Assembly: GCA_005793615.1 (NCBI GenBank)
Contig: SXRI01000005.1
Coordinates: 1-5,790 of the forward strand
Direction: 5' to 3'
DNA: 5,790 bases
DNA from: Bdellovibrionales bacterium
Lineage (GTDB): Bacteria; Bdellovibrionota; Bdellovibrionia; Bdellovibrionales; JAMPXM01
The notes under the pieces were generated by a model. It had not been told where the DNA came from. It did no database searches and was given only the letters and a program-made list of their open reading frames with translations. Below are positions 1 through 5,015 of the stretch, in pieces. Positions within the stretch are counted from its first letter, which is position 1; each line of letters starts with the position of its first letter. The position numbers and the translations under genes were made by a program.

Positions 1-1
1 C

Positions 2-181
2 CTAATCAAAAATCTTTGGAAAGACGAATCGGCACAAGGCGCTACCGAGTACATTTTGTTGCTCGTGATCGTTGTCGGACTCGCAATGATGTTCCGTAAA
101 AGAATTATGGAAATGGTCGGCGGTCGCTTGGACTCGATCAGTAGCTCACTTCAGGGATTCAGCCCCGAGGGCGGCAACTAA
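2..181 (+). CDS. flp: Flp-family type IVb major pilin, 5'-truncated
   Basis: The open frame enters from the left edge and ends at TAA 179-181, giving 59 visible residues; the start codon is outside the window, probably by only a few codons because Flp leaders are short. The visible part has a charged leader (KNLWKDESA), the Flp motif QGATEY with Glu at visible residue 16, then a hydrophobic helix (about residues 17-29), a basic patch (RKR) and a short polar tail, the standard layout of a small Flp pilin. Flp is processed by the TadV/CpaA peptidase, encoded here at 423-917, and polymerises into the pilus fibre. For Glu to sit at +5, as in other Flp pilins, cleavage would fall after Ala11 (A|QGATEY), not after the usual Gly; cleavage after Gly13 would put Glu at +3. 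The family call is firm; the cleavage site is inferred. Confidence 0.9.
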   Translation, partial: LIKNLWKDESAQGATEYILLLVIVVGLAMMFRKRIMEMVGGRLDSISSSLQGFSPEGGN

Positions 182-194
182 CTCGAAACGCTCA

Positions 195-203
195 GAGGTG
201 ATC
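195..203 (+). promoter_or_regulatory. Extended Shine-Dalgarno for the 205 gene
   Basis: GAGGTGATC is a perfect 9-base match to the complement of the common bacterial 16S rRNA 3' end, ending one base before the GTG start at 205 and with the GAGG core 6 bases from it. It strongly supports the GTG start. This matters because an in-frame TGA at 199-201 rules out any longer N-terminus for that protein. Confidence 0.75.
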
Positions 204-204
204 T

Positions 205-426
205 GTGACCACAGAGCTGGTTTTGCTTCTTGGATTATTTGCGTTTCTCGTCGGTCCGATTTTTTTCGGCGAAAAGGGACCTATTCAGGTTTTTGGTCGC
301 TCCGGACCTCGGTTAGCCGCACGGATTGAGAAGCACATTACCGTCGGCCGTGAATATAAAATGAAGGGTGGCCAGTACAATCTTTGGCAGGCCCCCGACA
401 CGAACCCACCGGATGGAAAGTTATGA
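205..426 (+). CDS. Small leaderless pilin-like protein
   Basis: A 73-residue protein starting at GTG. It opens directly with MTTELVLLLGLFAFLVGPIFF, which resembles the hydrophobic N-terminal helix of a mature type IVb pilin (conserved Glu, here residue 4) but has no charged leader and no processing Gly or Ala. A TGA at 199-201 lies in frame just upstream, and a very strong ribosome-binding site supports this start. After the helix come a Gly/Pro-rich stretch, a basic amphipathic segment (SGPRLAARIEK, residues 33-43) and a polar tail with Trp62. The MTTE and SGP...IE elements, and their spacing, match the TadE-like protein at 914-1201, so the two look like paralogues. It lies 23 bases after flp and overlaps tadV by ATGA. 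Probable role: membrane-held minor pilin or assembly factor not needing TadV cleavage. This role is inferred; I do not recognise a named family. Confidence 0.75.
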   Translation: MTTELVLLLGLFAFLVGPIFFGEKGPIQVFGRSGPRLAARIEKHITVGREYKMKGGQYNLWQAPDTNPPDGKL

Positions 427-917
427 ACTCTGTTTCGTTGATCACAGCTACTCTGATTTTGATCGCTGGCGTGATCGACGACATGCGCTCTAGAAAAGTG
501 CACAATTGGCTTTTCCTGATTTGCGCCGCAAGCGCATTGGTCGGCGCGACCGTGACCGATGGCTTCGCTGGCTTCAATTTGGCGTTGATCGGTTTTTTCG
601 CCGGCTTTGTCATTCTTCTTCCGTTGGTACTACTCAAAATCATCGGTGCCGGTGACATGAAACTTTTCTCTGCCTTTGGTGCCGCCGTGGGCTGGAGCAC
701 AACTTTCGATGTCGCCGTCTGGGCGCTTATCTGGGGCGCGGCGTTCGGCGTGTTACAAGTGGCGCTCAAAGGGCAACTCAAGGCCACGTTGCAGAATATG
801 ATCGCAATCGCTCAGTTCAAAGATCGGCAAAATCTTATCCTTCACAAAATTCCTTTTACAATCGCATTGCTCATGGGTTGGTTAACGGATCTTGTTCACC
901 GCGGGGTGCTGAGATGA
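423..917 (+). CDS. tadV: Prepilin peptidase TadV/CpaA (A24 aspartyl protease)
   Basis: A 164-residue integral membrane protein of the size usual for TadV/CpaA, which carry the peptidase core without the N-methyltransferase domain of PilD. It has the two catalytic Asp motifs of the A24 family: D20 in DMRSRKVHN (equivalent to DxRxRxIPN, with His in place of the usual Pro) and D78 in GAGDMKL (GxGD), plus a late IPFTIALLMG segment typical of the family. Hydrophobic segments surround both motifs, consistent with several transmembrane helices. It should cleave the leaders of Flp and of the neighbouring TadE-like prepilins at the cytoplasmic face of the inner membrane. The ATG at 423 overlaps the previous stop (ATGA) and has GGAAAG at 415-420; an in-frame start at 384 would add a hydrophilic N-terminus inside the upstream gene and is not favoured. 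Confidence 0.92.
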   Translation: MNSVSLITATLILIAGVIDDMRSRKVHNWLFLICAASALVGATVTDGFAGFNLALIGFFAGFVILLPLVLLKIIGAGDMKLFSAFGAAVGWSTTFDVAVWALIWGAAFGVLQVALKGQLKATLQNMIAIAQFKDRQNLILHKIPFTIALLMGWLTDLVHRGVLR

Positions 918-1201
918 CGAACCCCATGAACCATCAGCGCGGTCAAATGACTATCGAAATGTTGCTCATGATTATCGTCATGTTGGCCATGGGCATGACG
1001 TTGTCAAATTTCGCCCGGTCACAAGGTTGGGTAAAATCCCTGGTAAGTGGCCCCTGGAAACCGATGCAAGCGATGATCGAAAACGGTGTTTGGATCGCGG
1101 CGGACTCCAAACAATACCACCCTCATCACCGCCGTCGCCACGGCTCTTACGACTCCGATCACGTGCCAGGAAGCGGAGCTGACGATGGAGGTCTGGATTG
1201 A
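914..1201 (+). CDS. Small TadE-like minor prepilin
   Basis: A 95-residue protein with a short basic leader ending in RG (residues 9-10), then QMTIEMLLMIIVML: cleavage after Gly10 puts Glu15 at +5, the classic type IV prepilin arrangement. One hydrophobic helix (about 16-30) follows, then SGPWKPMQAMIENGVW (45-60) and a tail rich in His, Arg, Asp and Gly (HPHHRRRHG, about 69-77) with no second membrane segment. The ATG at 914 overlaps the tadV stop (ATGA) and is preceded by GGGGTG at 903-908; an in-frame start at 878 would add residues inside tadV and has no such site. It probably acts as a minor pilin processed by TadV; the basic tail would lie in the periplasm or at the fibre surface. It is far shorter than canonical TadE, so an exact name is not justified. 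It appears paralogous to the 205-426 product. Confidence 0.8.
   Translation: MTNPMNHQRGQMTIEMLLMIIVMLAMGMTLSNFARSQGWVKSLVSGPWKPMQAMIENGVWIAADSKQYHPHHRRRHGSYDSDHVPGSGADDGGLD
1187..1192 (+). promoter_or_regulatory. Shine-Dalgarno deciding the TTG start at 1198
   Basis: GGAGGT lies 5 bases before TTG 1198-1200 and inside the end of the upstream gene. It is the best ribosome-binding site near this start. An in-frame TGA at 1180-1182 excludes longer forms, and the next in-frame ATG (1285) would remove the prepilin leader, so the rare TTG start is well supported. Confidence 0.7.
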
Positions 1202-1842
1202 AAAAAGTCTTATCCTCTTGTTCAAATAGAAAGATTGCTTCGGCTCCGTCTCTGGCACTGGTTCGCAATGAACGCGGACTGCTGATGCTCGACTTTGTTT
1301 TTTCCTTGGTCTTTGCCATTGGCTTTTCGACGGTCTTTTTCTCGGTGGCAGTGACTTTGAGTCTGGTCGAAGTGGCACAGTACGTGACCTTCGCGACCGC
1401 GCGCAGTTACGCGGCCGCTCATGAAACCAAAGATCTGCAGACTAAGCTGGCGCAGGCCAAGTTTGCCGACATTATGGACGTTTCTTCCTTCAAAACTTTC
1501 CTTGGCAGCAACTGGATCAAGATTGGCGAGCCGCAGTTGGGCGATTTTTCCGATGATTATGATGCCGCCTCTGAAACGGACAATCGAATCTATGTTGGCG
1601 CCCGCATAGCGATCGATGCCAAGCTTCTCCATTTGCAAGTGCCTTTTCTTGGACCGACAATCGAAGACTCGGGCATCGGCAAAGCGACCTTGAACTCTTA
1701 TTTGATGCGCGAAGTATCGACTACAGAGTGTCGCGAACAATTCACAAGCCAGCGCTTTCAACAGCTAAAGAACATTGACAGTGTTTACCAGGCGACACCG
1801 AACAGTCAGGCCGAAAAACTGATCACGGATAACGGATGTTAG
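1198..1842 (+). CDS. Large TadE-like pseudopilin with Asp at +5
   Basis: A 214-residue protein starting at TTG, which overlaps the previous stop (TTGA). The leader of 27 residues is basic and ends RNERG; the predicted mature N-terminus is LLMLDFVFSLVFAIGF, so the +5 position holds Asp32 where Glu is usual. A single long hydrophobic helix (about 33-57) is followed by VEVAQYVTFATARSYAAAH (57-75), a pattern common in TadE/TadG-type pseudopilins, and a globular region to residue 214. Cys178 and Cys214, the latter being the last residue, could form a disulfide in the periplasm. In Tad systems TadE/TadF pseudopilins are processed by TadV and help assembly without forming most of the fibre; the same is likely here. 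It has only one membrane segment and lies between two other TadE-like genes. Family membership is clear; equivalence to TadE, TadF or TadG is not. Confidence 0.8.
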   Translation: MKKVLSSCSNRKIASAPSLALVRNERGLLMLDFVFSLVFAIGFSTVFFSVAVTLSLVEVAQYVTFATARSYAAAHETKDLQTKLAQAKFADIMDVSSFKTFLGSNWIKIGEPQLGDFSDDYDAASETDNRIYVGARIAIDAKLLHLQVPFLGPTIEDSGIGKATLNSYLMREVSTTECREQFTSQRFQQLKNIDSVYQATPNSQAEKLITDNGC

Positions 1843-2360
1843 CGATGAAATCACCTGCGAAGAGACAATTCAAATCGGAGAAAGGTATGGCAACACTTGA
1901 GATTTTGCCACTGATCTTCATTTTGATTTATCTTTTCGCCTACACTCTTGGTGCCTTTGGCGCCATTCATACCGGCATCATGAACTCGATGTCAGCCAGG
2001 GCCTACGCTTTTGAGACCTTCCGCAATCGAACCAATCTCTGGTACTTCCGCGATCAGGCAGGGAATCCTCGTCGGCAGTATCGTGATCACGGCAACCGCT
2101 TTCATGCGATCATGGGTGAGAAGAACTCCATCTCCGAGTTTCGCTCGACAGAACGTGCGATTCGCATGGGCATACCAATTCAGCCATCACCCAGTCGCAA
2201 TGACCCGACAATTCACAACGAGAAGATCTACGATTCACCACAAATGCAGGAAGGCGCGACGGCGGCAGCCAGCGCGCGAAATGAAACCATCGAGGTCGGA
2301 CCGATCTGGGTGATGATTCAATACGGCATTTGTATCAAGCTCAGCTGCGGAGACAACTAG
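1836..2360 (+). CDS. TadE-like pseudopilin
   Basis: A 174-residue protein (171 if it starts at ATG 1845). A basic leader (KSPAKRQFKSEKG) ends at Gly17; the predicted mature form begins MATLEILPLIFILIYLF, with Glu22 at +5 and a Pro three residues later, a classic TadE pattern. One membrane helix (about 23-43) is followed by SMSARAYAFETFRNRTNLW, a hydrophilic, Arg-rich middle (the region around GNPRRQYRDHGNRFHA) and a conserved-looking end, YGICIKLSCGDN, with Cys166 and Cys171. The start at 1836 overlaps the previous stop by 7 bases; the 1845 start would leave a gap of 2. Both have only weak upstream GGA sites, so the choice is open; neither affects the mature protein. Expected to be cleaved by TadV and to act as a minor pilin or assembly factor. 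Confidence 0.82.
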   Translation: MLAMKSPAKRQFKSEKGMATLEILPLIFILIYLFAYTLGAFGAIHTGIMNSMSARAYAFETFRNRTNLWYFRDQAGNPRRQYRDHGNRFHAIMGEKNSISEFRSTERAIRMGIPIQPSPSRNDPTIHNEKIYDSPQMQEGATAAASARNETIEVGPIWVMIQYGICIKLSCGDN

Positions 2361-2385
2361 ATGAGAACAAAAGTGAGGACAACAA

Positions 2386-3267
2386 ATGAATCCGAATGAG
2401 TCACGAACACTTTGGATCTCGATCGCTGCCGCACTGTTTGCGATCTTTTTGCTCTATAGCTGGTCGCAAGAACAGAAAATGCAAATGGCGAAGAAATTTG
2501 GCTCTACGAAACGCGTCGTTGTTGCCAAAGAAAATATTTTCGAAATGGAGACGGTGAACGAATCCAAACTTGAATACCTTGATCAGCCTGTCGACTTCAT
2601 CCAACCAGAAGCGATCTCTGAGCCTGAAGAGGCCATTGGCCAGGTCGCCGCCGTACCGATCATGAAAGGCGAGCAGTTGGTCAAGACCAAGCTTTTGTTG
2701 CCGGGTCCATACACTGGTTTGTCCTTCGAAGTTTCACCCGGAAAACGTGCGATCACCGTGCCCGTCGACGACATGCGCGGCGTTTCGAAACTCGTGCGTC
2801 CTGGAGATCGCATCGATATCGTGGCGGCGCTCGATCACGGAAAAGGCAGTGAAGCCAAACGTGAAGTTCGAACTATCATGCAGGACGTGATCATTCTTGC
2901 TACCGGCGTGAACATTGTTAACCAACTACCACGGCGTTTTGAGATCGACGCCGACGGAAAAACCGTCAACCGTGTGCGTTTAAACGGAACCACGACCTTC
3001 ACTACTATCACTATTGAAGCGAAGCCCGATGAGGTCCAGCAGTTGGTTTACATTTTAGCGACCTCACCAGGCAGTCTGTTCACGACACTACGGCATCCAA
3101 ACGATCGCATTCAAGCGCCCTTGCGACCAACAGCCGTCGAGGACGTGCTTGGTCGCGCGACCGTAGCTCGTCTACCTGCGGCTGAACCCCCGCAGGTGGC
3201 GCCGGCAAAGCCACCACCGCCACCGCCACGAAAAAAGTCGCGTAAGAACGGGTTCGAGGAGTTATAA
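2386..3267 (+). CDS. cpaB: Flp pilus assembly protein CpaB/RcpC
   Basis: A 293-residue protein, close to the usual CpaB/RcpC length. Residues 9-26 form an N-terminal membrane anchor. Next come an SAF-like domain (about 42-107, from KRVVVAKENI to the KGEQLVKTKLLLPG segment) and the RcpC/CpaB core (about 110-240), with GKRAITVPVDD, RPGDRIDIVA and TFTTITIEAKPDEVQQLVYI, all typical of the family. The C-terminus is unusual: a run of six prolines (276-281) followed by a basic cluster (RKKSRKN). CpaB links the inner-membrane apparatus to the secretin in the periplasm and is needed for pilus export. The ATG follows GTGAGGA (2373-2379) at good spacing; the gene starts 25 bases after the last pseudopilin and ends 6 bases before cpaC, so it is likely in the same operon. 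Confidence 0.92.
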   Translation: MNPNESRTLWISIAAALFAIFLLYSWSQEQKMQMAKKFGSTKRVVVAKENIFEMETVNESKLEYLDQPVDFIQPEAISEPEEAIGQVAAVPIMKGEQLVKTKLLLPGPYTGLSFEVSPGKRAITVPVDDMRGVSKLVRPGDRIDIVAALDHGKGSEAKREVRTIMQDVIILATGVNIVNQLPRRFEIDADGKTVNRVRLNGTTTFTTITIEAKPDEVQQLVYILATSPGSLFTTLRHPNDRIQAPLRPTAVEDVLGRATVARLPAAEPPQVAPAKPPPPPPRKKSRKNGFEEL

Positions 3268-3273
3268 GATACG

Positions 3274-4914
3274 ATGAAAAATCTTCGAAGACTCATCCTG
3301 AATAGATTGATGACTCTGGCGCTGGTAGCGTCGGCTACACTACCGCTGCCGTCATCATTTGCCCAGGAGGCTACTGAAGATGCACCCGAAGCGCCGGCAT
3401 CGGGACCGGCGTCCAAAGCCGTTTCGTCATCGAAGACACCGCCCTCTCTTAAGCAGCCTGATGCGCCAGATGCGCCCGAGAAAGATGATCTTGGCGCTCC
3501 CATCAACGACCCTACTCGGCAAAAGATGATCCCTCTCTACATCGGCATCGAGTACCAGGAGAAGCTCCCGTACCTGCCGGTTGATGCCCGTTTTCGAGGA
3601 GACTTCCGTAAGGTCGCGCGACTTTCAGTAAATCGTGATACCAACACCCTATTATTTCAAGCCACGCAAGAGGGAGTTGCCACCCTTACGATTCATGATG
3701 GCGCAGGGAAGTTGATCTATGACATCCGCATTGACGTTAAACGTAGTAATCTCACCAAAGTCGCAAACGAGATCAAATCGCTCCTGAATGACGTCGATGG
3801 CATCACCATCAAGGTTGTTAATAACCGCGTCGTCGTGGACGGCCAAGTCCTTTCGGCTCGTGACATGAGCCGTGTTATCAGTGTCGTGCTTCAGTTCGGT
3901 GATCAGTTGGCATCGTCACTTGTCACCCTTTCACCGGTCGCGCAAAAACGCATTGCTCATGCCATTAACAATGACATTAACAATCCCGAAATCACTGTTC
4001 GCGCCATCAGCGACAAATTCATTCTCGAGGGAACCGCACAAAATCAGGAAGAAAAAGACAAGGCCGACGCGATCGCCCAGGTCTACGTTCCTGATATCGT
4101 GAAGGAAGAAGGCGAAGTCAGCGGTAAGATCGTCAAGATCCGCAAATCCTTCGTCATTAACCTCATCACCGTTAAGGCTGCGCCACCGAAAGATCCCGGC
4201 AAGATTATTCAGCTGGTGGTTCACTACGTCGAACTCAATAAAGATTATGAAAAGGGATTCAAATTCCAATTCATGCCGACATTGCAAGACAACTCCAATG
4301 TCAGCTTCACTCAAGACAGCCGACAACCAGGCGGCGTAGTCAGTACGATCACTGGCACGGTCTCGAATCTTTTGCCAAAGCTCAACTGGGCGAAATCACA
4401 TGGTCACGCACGCGTGTTACAGAGCTCGAGTTTAATTGTTCTCGATGGCCAGAAAGGTGATATTCGTAATCAGACACGAATCCCCTATCAGACCTCGAAT
4501 GCCCAGGGGCAGCCGATCACTCAGTTCGAGGACGCTGGCTTTATGACTTCGGTCACCCCAAGAATTCTCAATGCACGGTCGGATAGCATTCAGCTCAACC
4601 TGGACTTTTCAATGAAGGCCCTGATTGGACTCACCGACAAAGGACCCTTGGTTTCAAACAGCTCTATGGTGACCGTGATCATTGTTCGAAGCGGGCAAAG
4701 TGCCGCAGTCGGAGGATTGATTTCAAACTCGACCACCACGAACTACAACAAAATGCCCAAGAACAACGGCGCCGATCCGATTATTTCGCTCTTCGCTTCC
4801 AAGAGCTTTCAGCGTAATCAGAGCCAGTTCGTGGTCTTTATCACGCCCATCATTAAGTCCAGCGCCAGTCAGGGTGCCGAGAAAGTTAAACAAAAGTTCC
4901 GCCTACGTGATTAG
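3274..4914 (+). CDS. cpaC: Type II/IV-pilus secretin CpaC/RcpA
   Basis: A 546-residue outer-membrane secretin. A signal peptide (basic start, hydrophobic core about 12-24) probably ends at SSFA|QE (residue 30). A Pro/Ala-rich linker (about 32-75, with a tandem DAPDAP at 63-68) leads to a pilus-type N-terminal domain (about 85-157), then two BON-like segments (about 159-220 and 223-276). The secretin barrel region begins near residue 310 (KIIQLVVHYVELNKDYEKG) and carries RVLQSSSLIVLDGQKGDI, AGFMTSVTPRIL, GQSAAVGGLIS and the closing FVVFITPII (519-527), as in CpaC/RcpA. It should form the ring through which the Flp fibre leaves the cell, with CpaB as partner. The start is 6 bases after cpaB; its best ribosome-binding site, GAGGAG at 3256-3261, is 12 bases away, rather far, so coupling to cpaB translation is likely. 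The segment before the last strand differs from most relatives (see findings). Confidence 0.93.
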   Translation: MKNLRRLILNRLMTLALVASATLPLPSSFAQEATEDAPEAPASGPASKAVSSSKTPPSLKQPDAPDAPEKDDLGAPINDPTRQKMIPLYIGIEYQEKLPYLPVDARFRGDFRKVARLSVNRDTNTLLFQATQEGVATLTIHDGAGKLIYDIRIDVKRSNLTKVANEIKSLLNDVDGITIKVVNNRVVVDGQVLSARDMSRVISVVLQFGDQLASSLVTLSPVAQKRIAHAINNDINNPEITVRAISDKFILEGTAQNQEEKDKADAIAQVYVPDIVKEEGEVSGKIVKIRKSFVINLITVKAAPPKDPGKIIQLVVHYVELNKDYEKGFKFQFMPTLQDNSNVSFTQDSRQPGGVVSTITGTVSNLLPKLNWAKSHGHARVLQSSSLIVLDGQKGDIRNQTRIPYQTSNAQGQPITQFEDAGFMTSVTPRILNARSDSIQLNLDFSMKALIGLTDKGPLVSNSSMVTVIIVRSGQSAAVGGLISNSTTTNYNKMPKNNGADPIISLFASKSFQRNQSQFVVFITPIIKSSASQGAEKVKQKFRLRD

Positions 4915-4963
4915 GCTTCGCCTTGGTTTTCCTATCCTAGACCTTCAGCTTGCGTAAACTGGC

Positions 4964-4991
4964 TAAGCAATTTGACCCAACTGTCCGATAC
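4964..4991 (+). promoter_or_regulatory. Candidate sigma-28 (FliA)-like promoter
   Basis: TAAG at 4964-4967 and TCCGATAC at 4984-4991 resemble the FliA consensus TAAA-N15-GCCGATAA: 3 of 4 and 6 of 8 bases match, with a spacer of 16 instead of 15. Transcription would begin near 4998-5000, leaving a short leader containing GAGGT (5001-5005), the likely ribosome-binding site of the 5016 gene. Found by eye in the only intergenic gap of any size (101 bases), so chance is a real alternative. Confidence 0.35.
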
Positions 4992-4999
4992 GAGACAAT
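4972..4999 (+). promoter_or_regulatory. Alternative sigma-70-like promoter
   Basis: TTGACC (4972-4977, 5 of 6 to TTGACA), a 16-base spacer and GACAAT (4994-4999, 4 of 6 to TATAAT). It overlaps the FliA-like candidate; at most one is likely to be the main start. Its predicted start would fall on or after the ribosome-binding site GAGGT at 5001-5005, which makes it the less attractive option. Confidence 0.2.
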
Positions 5000-5015
5000 A
5001 GAGGTCATTTAGACG

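Noticed and set aside
338..787. Long minus-strand open frame (149 residues) opposite tadV
   Set aside because: It lies antisense to a gene with both catalytic motifs of A24 peptidases, its translation has no recognisable domain, and no ribosome-binding site was evident. The same applies to the other minus-strand frames at 978-1378, 1222-1761, 3111-3506 and 3931-4326.
2361..2399. A 12-codon open frame between the last pseudopilin and cpaB
   Set aside because: It starts with ATG right after the previous stop and overlaps the cpaB start, but it has no good ribosome-binding site of its own and no recognisable peptide; most likely chance.
3392..3411. Inverted repeat CGCCGG...CCGGCG inside the early part of cpaC
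   Set aside because: It lies in codons for the Ala/Pro-rich linker, where such GC-rich repeats arise from codon composition; there is no T run or other regulatory context.
3460..3477. Tandem 9-base repeat GATGCGCCA / GATGCGCCC
   Set aside because: Two copies only, in frame, coding for DAPDAP in the low-complexity linker of the secretin; ordinary linker variation, not a repeat element.
4913..4930. Possible terminator after cpaC (AGGC-TTC-GCCT followed by TTGGTTTT)
   Set aside because: The stem is only 4 bp with a 3-base loop and the T run is interrupted, too weak to call an intrinsic terminator.
4951..4960. TAAA at 4955-4958 as the FliA -35 element
   Set aside because: It is a better match than TAAG at 4964, but the distance to TCCGATAC is 25 bases, much too long for a sigma-28 promoter.
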